From a bacterium 0.1xD8-71 (lineage in GTDB: Bacteria; Bacillota; Clostridia; Lachnospirales; Lachnospiraceae): DNA of 64,000 nucleotides. Position numbers and translations under genes: made by a program. Positions 46,601-55,036 of the stretch are shown here, in pieces (the first letter of the stretch is position 1; every line of letters begins with the position of its first letter). The stretch lies in contig RAYR01000024.1 in NCBI GenBank assembly GCA_003612405.1, positions 1 through 64,000 on the forward strand, written 5' to 3'. Under the pieces are notes generated by a model, which saw only the letters and a program-made list of their open reading frames with translations, was not told the DNA's origin and ran no database searches.

Positions 46601-47462
46601 GTTTCAGTTTGCGCATGGCCATCAGCGCCAGATCCATCAGGCAGACAAATTTGTCCTCCCTGCCCGCAAAAATCTCTTCCCGGACTTTTAAATAATCCTC
46701 ATAAGTATCCTTGATCGGTTTCTGATAATATCCCTCCGCAAAGGCAACATCTTTTAATTCCGTAGAGAAAGTCGTATGACGGCAGTGATCCGACCAGTAA
46801 GTGTCAAGCACCCGGATTTCCGTCATCGTAGGATTCCTGTGTTCTTCGTTCTTGTAATACTTCTGTATATGTTCAAAATCCTTGAAGGTCATAGCCAGTC
46901 CCAAAGAATCGTACAGCTTACGAAGCTCGTCTCCCGGCATATCCGCAAACCCGTCAAAGACCGCCACATCCGCCGGCTCATCATAGGCCATCTTAAGTGT
47001 ATCCGGCTTCACCATATCCGTCTGCCTGGAATCTACCGGGTTAATACAGTAAGCCTTGATCTTCTCAAACTCTTCGTCGCTGACAGGGCCTGTCACCAGA
47101 TAAGTCACAGCCGTCCTGATGGCAGGGTCCTCATCCTCTTTCAGGAACTGTACACACTGCACTGCGGAATCAGCCCGCTGATCGAACTGTCCCGGCAGAT
47201 ACTCCACAGAAAATACTCTGCCGTCTTCCGGAATCTCAATCTGTTCTTCATATAATATATCTACCGGCGGCTCCGAAAACACTGTCCGGCAGGCTCTATC
47301 AAAGACTTCGTCGGAAATATTCTCCACATCGTAACGGATAAAAACCCGTACCTTCTGCACGCTCTTTATTCCCAGAAAACTCTCGATTTCTTCCTTCAGT
47401 TCCTTCGCCTTAACTGCAAAAGGTTCTTTCTTTTCCACATAAATACGTCTCACATCGCCCAT
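43614..47462 (-). CDS. purL: phosphoribosylformylglycinamidine synthase (single-chain PurL)
   Basis: Converts FGAR to FGAM with glutamine and ATP in purine synthesis. This is the large one-chain form (1282 residues) rather than the PurS/PurL/PurQ set common in Bacillus. The N-terminal PurS-like domain and two AIRS-type halves (DTYWSDHCRHTTF, HNHPTEIEPFGGAATCLGG, GGKDSMSG) lead to a C-terminal glutamine amidotransferase (FPGTNCEYD, catalytic Cys in LGICNGFQ, SHGEGRF). AAGGAG precedes the ATG. It has its own promoter and terminator. Confidence 0.96.
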   Translation of the reverse strand: MGDVRRIYVEKKEPFAVKAKELKEEIESFLGIKSVQKVRVFIRYDVENISDEVFDRACRTVFSEPPVDILYEEQIEIPEDGRVFSVEYLPGQFDQRADSAVQCVQFLKEDEDPAIRTAVTYLVTGPVSDEEFEKIKAYCINPVDSRQTDMVKPDTLKMAYDEPADVAVFDGFADMPGDELRKLYDSLGLAMTFKDFEHIQKYYKNEEHRNPTMTEIRVLDTYWSDHCRHTTFSTELKDVAFAEGYYQKPIKDTYEDYLKVREEIFAGREDKFVCLMDLALMAMRKLKQDGKLNDMEESDEINACSVVVPVEMDYGDGPVKEEWLVFFKNETHNHPTEIEPFGGAATCLGGAIRDPLSGRGYVYQAMRVTGAADPTVPVADTLKGKLPQKKLVRGAADGYSSYGNQIGLATGLVKEIYHPNYVAKRMEIGAVMGAAPRKNVIRETSDPDDIIILLGGRTGRDGCGGATGSSKVHTESSIDTCGAEVQKGNAPTERKIQRLFRREEVSRLIKKCNDFGAGGVSVAIGELADGLVVDLDKVPKKYAGLDGTELAISESQERMAVVVSPGDVDTFLAYASEENLEAVPVAVVTKEPRLVLKWRGKEIVNLSRAFLDTNGAHQETNVAVDMPDDKENYFKKIATPAVAEALKDNDVKGAWTALLNDLNVCSQKGLVEMFDASIGAGSVYMPYGGKYQLTETQAMVAKLPVLQGKTDTVTIMSYGFDPYLSSWSPYHGAVYAVTESMAKIVANGGDYRTIRFTFQEYFRRMSEEASRWSQPFAALLGAYEAQMKYGLPSIGGKDSMSGTFNDIDVPPTLVSFAVDVSKSGHIVTPELKYPGDRLIRFRIPKDEYDLPVYDKVMEIYDQIMTLMSEETVTKTYGHVTAQTMQRKIVAAYALDAKGVTAAISKMAFGNGLGVAIDSSYKKEALFDNGIGDIVAEVPAEEVHKLQALDIDFEEIGTVTADGVFSYGSMKLTQEEALEAWTSRLDKVFPYTAEKDKSAVQSDVYHTDNIYVCRHKVARPTVFIPVFPGTNCEYDSAKAFAAAGADVNVKVFKNMTAEDIRQSVDAFDKAISQAQIIMFPGGFSAGDEPDGSAKFFATAFQNEKIKEAVMKLINERDGLALGICNGFQALIKLGLVPYGEIVGQKEDSPTLTFNTVNRHISKMVYLKVVSNKSPWLAGAENGQVYVNPASHGEGRFVAPKEWIDNLFASGQVATQYADPEGNVSMDEEWNINGSYASIEGITSPDGRILGKMAHAERRGEAVAVNIYGEQDMKIFESGVKYFQ

Positions 47463-47511
47463 GATGAATTTTCTCCTTATCCTTGTGAAAGCTAAAATCC
47501 GCTACTTTTTT

Positions 47512-47540
47512 ATCCTACCAGATAATCCGGCAGATTTCAA
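47512..47540 (-). promoter_or_regulatory. probable purL promoter
   Basis: Minus strand TTGAAA, 17-base spacer, TAGGAT, about 50 bases before the ATG. Confidence 0.55.
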
Positions 47541-47562
47541 TGCACGGATTAGGAATTGTCCC

Positions 47563-48498
47563 TTACGCATGCAGTCTGTGAATCAGCCGGTACGCCATCT
47601 CATTTTGCATGATCAAAGGCTCCGTATACCGGAAAAACACAATGCCGTCTGTGGGCGCATAAATTGTTTCCTTCACACATCCCTCATAGGGATCGACCAC
47701 CTCCGCCAGTTTATTCCCGTAACGCACATCTTCCCCCGCTTTGACAAGACTGCGGAAAATACCGCCGCAGTTCACATGAATGTTGGAAAGGTCTTTCTCC
47801 AGAATCACATGACTGATATAGCCGCTGTGACTCTCATAGCGGATGATTCCCATTCTGGTCAGGAACCTAAGTACCGCTGCCACAGCCTGCCTGGCGCTGT
47901 CCTCATCCACTTCCGTATTTTTATTGGTATATAGGGAAAAAGCAGCCGTCATCTCATCCTGCCAGTTATAGTTAAGCGTCCTGGTATCAATGGGCACCGG
48001 CTTTCTGACTGCCACATAAGGAAGTCCGAAAAGATTGGCCAGGGAAGTGTTCTGGTATCCGGTCTCCATCATACGCACATGAGGAATGAATTCCCCCGTC
48101 ATATAAAAACTGGCAAGTTGAATCCCGTAACTGTAATCCTTAATGGCCTCAAAAACACCACCGGCAATTCTGGCCGCCGCCTCTCCGCAGCCACTCCCCG
48201 GAAATTTACGGTTAATATCCACATCTTCCACACCCCAGTAACGTTTCCCTACATTCATGGCATAACTGTTGACCACCGGAATCACCAGAACTTCCTTGCC
48301 GGCACTGATACAGCCATTACCTTCCAGCTCCTTAAGTACCCGCACCAGCTGGGAACAAATATAGAGCTGTTGTATCTCATTCCCCCGCATGGGTCCCAAA
48401 ATACAGGCTGCTTTATCTCCTTTGCCAAAGCGGTATCCCTTCACCACCATAGCTTCCCTGTAGGGCGCCTCCACCCGGTATATTTCATCTATATACAT
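47563..48498 (-). CDS. aspartoacylase/succinylglutamate desuccinylase family protein lacking zinc ligands
   Basis: A protein of about 311 residues, paralogous to the next upstream gene (48581). It keeps the family backbone, including DINRKFPG and the C-terminal beta domain (IYAPTDGIVFFRYTEPL). The metal site is altered: GIHGDE is replaced by GPMRGNE (His to Arg38), and the second zinc His region DLHASD becomes QLASFY. It is probably not a zinc hydrolase, or uses another mechanism; a regulatory or binding role next to its active-looking partner is possible. The ATG at 48498 has GAGGATAGGA upstream. Confidence 0.8.
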   Translation of the reverse strand: MYIDEIYRVEAPYREAMVVKGYRFGKGDKAACILGPMRGNEIQQLYICSQLVRVLKELEGNGCISAGKEVLVIPVVNSYAMNVGKRYWGVEDVDINRKFPGSGCGEAAARIAGGVFEAIKDYSYGIQLASFYMTGEFIPHVRMMETGYQNTSLANLFGLPYVAVRKPVPIDTRTLNYNWQDEMTAAFSLYTNKNTEVDEDSARQAVAAVLRFLTRMGIIRYESHSGYISHVILEKDLSNIHVNCGGIFRSLVKAGEDVRYGNKLAEVVDPYEGCVKETIYAPTDGIVFFRYTEPLIMQNEMAYRLIHRLHA

Positions 48499-48580
48499 TC
48501 CTATCCTCTTTTCCGGAGCATCTGCACACCGATACACTGCCCCTCACCCTGTCTTTACATATCTTTTCCATTGCAGCCGC

Positions 48581-49513
48581 TTACACATCCGTCTCCTGTT
48601 CCAGGATCCGTGCAATCAAAGATCCCTCATAAACAAAAGGATATTCCCGCAGGGTAAAGACCATACCGCCTTTTTTAGCAACAATCTCCTGCACTACCTT
48701 ACCGGTCAGCACATCCACAATATCACCAATCTTCTCATCCTTGCGCAGATAATGTCTGTGGGCAATATCCGGAAGGAATATACCTGCATGTTCTGCCCGG
48801 ATAAATTCCACTTCCCCATCGCTGGATATCACCGGCTCCCGCACCGGACTGACCGGACCGGACCACAATCCCATCTCCCGCATCAGGTGGAAAATACCCT
48901 CCACCACCTGATCTCCATAGACCCTGGTAATCCGAAGCCCCAGTCCCATCTCCATCACCAGGGTCGGTACGCCCAGCATGTTCATGGAATGGGCCAGTGT
49001 GGATTCGTGCACCGTAGCCGTAGCATTAAGCCAGATCATATCCACATTCAAAAGTTTGGCAAACGGTAAAAGCCGCTGCGCAAACTCCGAGCTCACCCGC
49101 ACCTGTGGAATTTCCCTGACATACATGTCAGATGCGTGCAGATCAATACAGATATCTGCTCCTGTAATATCTTCCACCACGGCGGCTGCCGCCCGCTCCA
49201 TCACCGTTCCCTGGGCGTTGCCCGGAAAGATTCTGTTTAAGTCCATCTCCATCTGAGGAATATTCCGTCTGGCCATGTCAATTCCCAATGGGTTCACCTG
49301 CGGATAGATATCCACGGTTCCCCGCAGATATTCCGGATGCTCTTCCAGTCTTCTGATCATCTCATAACAGACATACTGGCCCTCCAGTTCATCACCATGT
49401 ATACCTGATACAATAGCTATCCTGCCTACAGGCTTGTCACAGGCTATCCTGTTTTTGTAGATGATCAGATTCTCTCCCACTGGCAGTTGCGCCGCATATA
49501 CCGTTTCTAACAT
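48581..49513 (-). CDS. aspartoacylase/succinylglutamate desuccinylase family zinc hydrolase
   Basis: A 310-residue M14-like deacylase. Zinc ligands are intact: H39 and E42 in SGIHGDE, and H126 in CIDLHASD. Substrate-binding NRIFPG (N93-R94) and a C-terminal Glu in LVMEMGLG are also present. The last 80 residues form a biotinyl-like beta domain (GDIVDVLTGKVVQEI). Members cleave N-acyl amino acids or related amides; the substrate here is unknown. It is followed by a degenerate paralog 82 bases on. Confidence 0.85.
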   Translation of the reverse strand: MLETVYAAQLPVGENLIIYKNRIACDKPVGRIAIVSGIHGDELEGQYVCYEMIRRLEEHPEYLRGTVDIYPQVNPLGIDMARRNIPQMEMDLNRIFPGNAQGTVMERAAAAVVEDITGADICIDLHASDMYVREIPQVRVSSEFAQRLLPFAKLLNVDMIWLNATATVHESTLAHSMNMLGVPTLVMEMGLGLRITRVYGDQVVEGIFHLMREMGLWSGPVSPVREPVISSDGEVEFIRAEHAGIFLPDIAHRHYLRKDEKIGDIVDVLTGKVVQEIVAKKGGMVFTLREYPFVYEGSLIARILEQETDV

Positions 49514-49589
49514 ACACTGTTTCCTTTCCCCTCTGGTAAATCCGCTGTAGCATCACCATATAACGTTTGACAGAGCCAGACTACAGACA

Positions 49590-49618
49590 AAATGCTCCGA
49601 AAGTTTTCCGAAGCATTT
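49590..49618 (-). terminator. terminator of the TetR gene
   Basis: AAATGCTTCG pairs with CGGAGCATTT (one G-U) followed by TTGTCT on the minus strand. Confidence 0.65.
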
Positions 49619-49667
49619 ATCTATTGTCAAGTCCATATTATTTTGTTGTTTCTGTCACAGCCCCTGC

Positions 49668-50252
49668 TCAATCCTCTATAATCAGTCCCTGCATAATATA
49701 AAGCAGCTGGGCATCCACCATCTTCTCCGTAATACCAAAAGTCTGGGCGTCAATCTTCATACCCTCCAGCACATACATGATATTGGCTGCGGCCCCTTTT
49801 GGATCCTCACAGTAAAACTCACCACTGGCAATGCCCGCCTCAATCAGTTTCTCAATCACCCTGACACCTGCGTCAAACTGCCTGCGCAGCATGTTGTTCT
49901 TATCGGTCGATTTGTGTGCAAAGAAATATTCATAGACTGCAACAGTCAAATTATCCTTTTTCTGCAAAAGCTCCTTCTTCTGTTCTTTCAGAAAAAGTGT
50001 AAGAATATCTGCTGCGGTATCCTCCTGCGTGATGGTCTGGGTAAAGACATCATCTGTCTCATCTGCTTCCATCTGGAGCACTTCCATCAATATCTGTTCT
50101 GTGCTTTCAAAATAAAGATACAGACCGCCCCGGCTGATTTCACAAGCCTCCACGATATCTTTCATTGTCACATTCTTGAATCCCTTCTCCGCAAACACTT
50201 TTCTGGCCGTGTCTAAAATATACTTCTTTTTCTGTACTGACTTTTCTCCCAT
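49668..50252 (-). CDS. TetR family transcriptional regulator
   Basis: A 194-residue protein with a TetR HTH at the N-terminus (ARKVFAEKGFKNVTMKDIVE, then ISRGGLYLYFES) and a helical ligand-binding C-terminal domain. AGGAGAAGG precedes the ATG. Two direct CCCCGTAC repeats 21 bases apart lie just upstream (50282-50310) and may take part in autoregulation. Which neighbour it controls is not clear. Confidence 0.9.
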   Translation of the reverse strand: MGEKSVQKKKYILDTARKVFAEKGFKNVTMKDIVEACEISRGGLYLYFESTEQILMEVLQMEADETDDVFTQTITQEDTAADILTLFLKEQKKELLQKKDNLTVAVYEYFFAHKSTDKNNMLRRQFDAGVRVIEKLIEAGIASGEFYCEDPKGAAANIMYVLEGMKIDAQTFGITEKMVDAQLLYIMQGLIIED

Positions 50253-50334
50253 GAACCTGCCTTCTCCTAAATAATATTTTCCCCCGTACGATTGACTGTC
50301 TGCCCCGTACTACACTTTCACTATATCTGTTGAC

Positions 50335-50820
50335 TTATCGGGTCGGTTCCGGCCTGTCCCAGAAATCCAGATTTGCTTTCATCTTCTTAACCACATATAA
50401 AAATATGCCGCTCTCCACTGCTTCTGACCACATTCTGCCTTTCGTCATACCACCCATTACATATTTGGACAAAATTGCCTTCAACACATCCATTTCCTTA
50501 ATGCTTGCCCGCTCAATTGCCCTAATCTCATCCTGCACCGTGCGGATTCTGTAACGCGAGTAAACATACATATAATTTCTGTCCATCAAATGTGTTCTCT
50601 GGGCCTCTTTCACAAAACTCATTACCGTACTGTCATACACCGGAAATGCCACGGAATGTTCTGCAATTCCGGATGCCGAATAGGTCTGTTGTACGCTGGT
50701 GCCTGTCTTACTCTCCAGCCAGGGCAGGTAACGCACTAATCTTTCCACATCAGGTTTATATTCATTGACGATCTGCTGTCTGTAAGCGATGTCCTCCTGT
50801 TCCATTGCTCTTCTTTCCAT
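50335..50820 (-). CDS. hypothetical protein, about 161 aa
   Basis: A mostly helical, charged, soluble protein that I do not recognise. Notable segments are VRYLPWLESKTG near residue 35, the beta-like AEHSVAFPVYDSTVMSFVKEA, and a C-terminal helix ending LDFWDRPEPTR. No signal peptide or metal motif is seen. It has an AAGG site about ten bases before the ATG and is transcribed divergently from the cNMP-domain gene. It may be cotranscribed with the TetR gene 80 bases downstream. Confidence 0.7.
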   Translation of the reverse strand: MERRAMEQEDIAYRQQIVNEYKPDVERLVRYLPWLESKTGTSVQQTYSASGIAEHSVAFPVYDSTVMSFVKEAQRTHLMDRNYMYVYSRYRIRTVQDEIRAIERASIKEMDVLKAILSKYVMGGMTKGRMWSEAVESGIFLYVVKKMKANLDFWDRPEPTR

Positions 50821-50971
50821 TTTACTACTGCCTTTCTTTCAACCTCGGAATTTACTTTTTCGACAAGATTGTCATTTTCATTCTAGCACAAATTTTTTAA
50901 AAGTACAGCACAAAATACTTTTCATCTTCTTGTGCACATTGCTAAAAACTGTTTCCTGCACTTCTATATCC

Positions 50972-51000
50972 TTGTAATTATTTTGCTATAGACATATAAT
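50972..51000 (+). promoter_or_regulatory. promoter of the cNMP-domain gene
   Basis: TTGTAA, 17-base spacer, TATAAT. A perfect palindrome at 51007-51025 (AAATTCCTT-C-AAGGAATTT) begins at the predicted transcription start and could be an operator. Confidence 0.8.
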
Positions 51001-51058
51001 AAGAGTAAATTCCTTCAAGGAATTTGTATTTTGTATAGATAATTAAGGGGGTACTTTC

Positions 51059-53314
51059 ATGGCTGTAAAAGAATTTCCGGCGGGGACGCAACTGATTCAG
51101 AGCGGACAGAATCTCTCCGCTTTACATGTGATTGCCAAGGGCAGCGTCCGCGCGACTTATCCGGGTGGTGAATTCTACTTATCGAAAGGAGACGTCATCG
51201 GTGTCTGCGAGATTTTTTTTGGTTCGTATTTCATCTCCTATCAGGCGGAAGAGGCGACTTCCCTTGCTTCCTACCCTTGTTCTCCGGCGCAGCTGTCTAC
51301 TTTCATGCGTTCCAATGCAGATATGGCCAATTTCGTTGTTACTTCTCTTTTTAAACAGTTCCATGAAATCCTTGACCAGTATGAGCTGAGTCATTTTGAC
51401 TGCAACAACTTCTATCATTATCTGATGGACAGTTATGAGGATTACAAAACTTTTTGTACCAAACATGGTTTTGCCGCCAGAGATCTGCCGGCTATGGAGA
51501 CCTTGACCCAGCTTGTCTTAGAAGAAGACGTAGACAACTGGCTGGACGGTTATTATGCCCAGCTGCGCAAAATGGTTACCGGCAAACCCGCCAAGGACCA
51601 GGATCCGGATTTCCTGACCGGTCTGATCCTGAAGGCAAGCCAGGATGTTTATCAGGTGATTTCTGTCTGCCGTGTACTCTATGACTACAAATCAGAGATT
51701 ACCAATCTGTTGATGAATGATAATCACCTGGATTTCTTTGATCTGTATGCCGGTGTCCTCTATAAACTGGGTCCCAACGAAACAGATTCCACCACCTTGA
51801 TTGCGGCTCTGAGCACTATGATGATCCAGCTCGAGAGCCAGCCCTCCATAGACAAGGAAATGTACCAGCAGCGTGTGGCGGAGTACCGTGAGAAACTGAA
51901 CAATCTAAGCGAGCGTACAGGCAGCGAGGATGCAAAGACTGACGATGTGCCCGAAATTACGGATTCCATGAACACCATTCTTACCTACTCCGGCGTAAAC
52001 GGTGAGACTGCCTCCGCTTTCAGGGCGGCAGTGGATAAATATGCCAAGATGGCTGACAAGAACAGTTCCGATGATGCCGCAAGAAAACTGCGGCTCACCA
52101 TTACCAAACTGTTCTATCAGATTTATGAAGGCGCTTTCTTAAAAAGTCTGCATGACAATGCCATCCCGAAAGTAGTAAAAATGTTCTTTAACTTTGGTTA
52201 TGTGGATGAAAAACTGGCAGGTATGGAAAATGCTTCCTATCTATATTCCATTGTAGACAGGATTCCTACCGATCCCAAGCGGAAGGTCTACACCATCTAC
52301 GAATGGCTCAAAGCCATCTATAACGGCGACAAAGTGCCAAGCCGTAACGAGTTTGACGCGGATTTTATCGCTTATCTACATGAACAAAAAATGACCGGTA
52401 AGATTACTGCCGCAGAAGAAATTTCCATGCAGAACGACCGGGAAAAACAGGTCCTCTTCGAGTTGAACAACATGTTTCCTACCGTCAACAAGATTACCTT
52501 TGGCCGTATCATCAATTTCTGCCCTATCTTCTCGGAGCACAATATCTTAAAAGACCTGGATGTCTCCCTGGTCTCTGCCGAGAAGGTTGAGGAAGCCTTT
52601 AAGATGATACGTTCCCTGGATTTCAGTGCCTACTACCGTGACATCATATATACAAATCCGGAACTGGGCATTGGCAAGGAATCGATCAGCGTGGAAGTGC
52701 TTCCGGATATCATCCTGATGCCCAATGTGGGTATCCGCGGCGTTGCCTGGCAGGAAATCGAGGGACGTAAACGTACCACGCCGGCCCGCATGATGGTCTC
52801 CATCTTCCAGATGGAGGATCTGACCAATATTTTAGTCCGCCTGACCGGAGATTTCCGTTGGGAAATGTGCAAACGTGTGCAGGGCGCCCGCTGGAACGAT
52901 GTTTCCGAGGCTTCCCTCACCAGCGAATATTTCGATTATATTCAGTTCTACAAGAAAAACAGGGATTTGTCAGCGGATGCCAAAGATAAAATCAAACTTA
53001 GCATGCAGAAAGCCAAAAACAGTTTCAAGGAAATGTTTATTAGGGACTACGAGGCCTGGGTCCTCTATGAAGGTTCCGGTTCTCCCCGCTTAAACAAGGT
53101 ATCCCGTACAATCCTCTTTACCTACTGCCCGTTTGCCAAAGAAATCCGTAACAGACTGAAAGCAAACCCGTTGTATAAAGAAATGATGGATCGTTACGAT
53201 ATCAAGCTCAGCCAGAAGATACACCATTATAACAACCTGTTCCAGAAGCTGAAAAATACCAATACCCCGGTACCGGAAGAATTACAGAATCAGAGAGCTT
53301 TCTTAGATATGTAA
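51059..53314 (+). CDS. cyclic-nucleotide-binding-like domain protein with large uncharacterised C-terminal region
   Basis: A 751-residue soluble protein. Residues about 1-110 read as a CRP-type beta-roll (FPAGTQLIQSGQNLSALHVIAKGSVRATYP, shortened here to FPAGTQLIQSG and LHVIAKGSV), but the phosphate-binding Arg cassette of true cAMP sites is not evident (GDVIGVCEIFFGSYF). There is no HTH and no TM. The remaining 640 residues are mostly helical and unrecognised, with a C-terminal part (about 540-740) rich in conserved-looking aromatics. AAGGGGG precedes the ATG. It has its own promoter and strong terminator. Function unknown. Confidence 0.8.
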   Translation: MAVKEFPAGTQLIQSGQNLSALHVIAKGSVRATYPGGEFYLSKGDVIGVCEIFFGSYFISYQAEEATSLASYPCSPAQLSTFMRSNADMANFVVTSLFKQFHEILDQYELSHFDCNNFYHYLMDSYEDYKTFCTKHGFAARDLPAMETLTQLVLEEDVDNWLDGYYAQLRKMVTGKPAKDQDPDFLTGLILKASQDVYQVISVCRVLYDYKSEITNLLMNDNHLDFFDLYAGVLYKLGPNETDSTTLIAALSTMMIQLESQPSIDKEMYQQRVAEYREKLNNLSERTGSEDAKTDDVPEITDSMNTILTYSGVNGETASAFRAAVDKYAKMADKNSSDDAARKLRLTITKLFYQIYEGAFLKSLHDNAIPKVVKMFFNFGYVDEKLAGMENASYLYSIVDRIPTDPKRKVYTIYEWLKAIYNGDKVPSRNEFDADFIAYLHEQKMTGKITAAEEISMQNDREKQVLFELNNMFPTVNKITFGRIINFCPIFSEHNILKDLDVSLVSAEKVEEAFKMIRSLDFSAYYRDIIYTNPELGIGKESISVEVLPDIILMPNVGIRGVAWQEIEGRKRTTPARMMVSIFQMEDLTNILVRLTGDFRWEMCKRVQGARWNDVSEASLTSEYFDYIQFYKKNRDLSADAKDKIKLSMQKAKNSFKEMFIRDYEAWVLYEGSGSPRLNKVSRTILFTYCPFAKEIRNRLKANPLYKEMMDRYDIKLSQKIHHYNNLFQKLKNTNTPVPEELQNQRAFLDM

Positions 53315-53318
53315 CAAA

Positions 53319-53368
53319 AGAATCCTGTAGAAATTATCTGAAGATAATTTCTACAGGATTCTCTTTTT
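53319..53368 (+). terminator. terminator of the cNMP-domain gene
   Basis: A 21-base perfect stem (53319-53339/53342-53362) with a minimal loop, followed by CTTTTT. Confidence 0.9.
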
Positions 53369-53583
53369 ACATTTCACTTCGCTAATCCGGCAAAATGCTT
53401 TTATAATAGGAAGTCTTTATCTATCTATACTGACAAAATTCTACACATTTCGCTAATATAGTATTATTGTTCTGCAATATAATTATAGACTGTCGTTAGA
53501 AAAAATATTATAGTATTTATAGACTTGATCACGGAAATCAAGTCGGCAATAGCAATTCCGAAGAATTCCCCTTTTACACAGCG
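53369..53583. other. intergenic stretch, possible small RNA
   Basis: No ORF is supportable. It has AT-rich promoter-like sequence around 53490-53520 and a GACTTGAT/ATCAAGTC hairpin at 53522-53545, then runs into the strong terminator at 53584-53616. A forward transcript of about 100 nt ending there would look like an sRNA. Unproven. Confidence 0.3.
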
Positions 53584-53616
53584 AAAACCCCGAAGGTTTT
53601 ATCCTTCGGGGTTTTT
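53584..53616. terminator. bidirectional terminator, mainly for the OFA transporter gene
   Basis: AAAACCCCGAAGG, loop TTTTAT, CCTTCGGGGTTTT, with T runs on both strands. It lies 12 bases beyond the OFA gene stop. Confidence 0.9.
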
Positions 53617-53627
53617 GCTGTCACTGT

Positions 53628-54926
53628 TTATTTCTCCTCTTTGTATTGCTTCACCATAAACAAACTGATCAGTAAGGCTATGATATAAAGTATAATCGTG
53701 AAATACAACACATTCTGATATCCTACCGGATTGATCATATTTCCATGACTATCCTCGATAAAGCTTCCCGTGTTGCTCACAATCAGCGTTGCAATCTGGT
53801 TACCCGTAAGACCGGCAAAGGCCCAGGCTGAGAGTGTGATACCATGAATGGCACTGATACTGCCCATGCCATAATGATCCGAAAGCAGGGTCGGCACATT
53901 GGAGAAGCCGCCGCCGTATCCGGCATTTACCATAAAGATCAATGCCAGTACCAGAACGATCAACAGGATATTGCCTTCTCCGTTCTTGATACCGCCGGTA
54001 AGCATTACCGCACCGGTGAATACAATGGAAAGAATAAAAATCAGTTTATAGATCGTATTTCTGTCCTTCAGATGATCTGCCCATGCGGAGAATCCCAGAC
54101 GGCCGCCCGCATTAAAGACAGCGGAGATGGTAGAAATCACACCCACCACGCCTGCAAGGCCAATACATTTTACAATCATCTTCTCCTGGGAAATCAAAGC
54201 CAGACCACAGGTGATATTGATGTAGAACATCAGCCAGATACCGATATAGTTGACAATCGGACGGGTCTTTATGGTAGCCATGATTCCCTGTCCCTTTTCT
54301 TTCTTCTGGGGCTCATGCCATCCCGCAGGTTTCGCCAGAAGCAGATGGCCTACAAACATCATTACAAAATAAACTGCTGCCAGGATAAAGAACATCTTGT
54401 AAATACCGCCCTCACCAAGATTGGAAAGCAAAGCCTGCATGATAGGGCTTGCAATTGCCTTGGCACCGCCGAATCCTGCTACGGCAAGACCGGTTGCCAA
54501 GCCCTTCTTATCCTCGAACCAGAGCATCAAGGTCTTAACCGGCGACAGATATCCGGTTCCCAGACCAATACCCATAATAAAACCATAACAGATATAAATA
54601 CCCACAAGTGCCAGAACACTGCCCTTATGGCTTCCACCGTAATAAATAAAGAATCCGGTGCCCGCCATACCCAGCGCAAAAGTGATGGTTGCAATCAGGG
54701 ATGACTTATGAATATCTTTCTCCACCACGTTTCCCAGGAAAGCTGCCGACATACCCAGGAAAAAGATGGCAAAACTGAAAGCCCACTCCGTAGCCGCCTT
54801 GGAAAATCCTATGTAGTCAGCAATCTCCTGACTGAAAATAGACCAGCAGTACACAGTACCGATACTGAAATGCAGGAGCAATGCCGGAATTGCGGCACGC
54901 ACCCATTTGTTTTGACAGTTCTTCAT
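53628..54926 (-). CDS. OFA family MFS transporter (oxalate/formate antiporter-like)
   Basis: A 432-residue major facilitator protein with 12 TM helices. OFA-type features: LLHFSIGTVYCWSIFSQEIA in TM1, the GIGLGTGYLSPVKTLMLWF segment between TM4 and TM5, and AGYGGGFSNVPTLLSDHYG in the second half. Known members exchange oxalate/formate or other carboxylates; many are only guesses. It is 110 bases downstream of the GH53 gene on the same strand. Whether it belongs to the galactan locus is unclear. Confidence 0.88.
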   Translation of the reverse strand: MKNCQNKWVRAAIPALLLHFSIGTVYCWSIFSQEIADYIGFSKAATEWAFSFAIFFLGMSAAFLGNVVEKDIHKSSLIATITFALGMAGTGFFIYYGGSHKGSVLALVGIYICYGFIMGIGLGTGYLSPVKTLMLWFEDKKGLATGLAVAGFGGAKAIASPIMQALLSNLGEGGIYKMFFILAAVYFVMMFVGHLLLAKPAGWHEPQKKEKGQGIMATIKTRPIVNYIGIWLMFYINITCGLALISQEKMIVKCIGLAGVVGVISTISAVFNAGGRLGFSAWADHLKDRNTIYKLIFILSIVFTGAVMLTGGIKNGEGNILLIVLVLALIFMVNAGYGGGFSNVPTLLSDHYGMGSISAIHGITLSAWAFAGLTGNQIATLIVSNTGSFIEDSHGNMINPVGYQNVLYFTIILYIIALLISLFMVKQYKEEK

Positions 54927-55036
54927 GTTAATTACCTGTTATCCTTTCGTTATAATAAAGTAGAAAATCGAATGTAACCTTAATAATTTTATTACAAAAC
55001 CAAGGGAATTTCAAGATACATTCCTTTGCAAGTATT

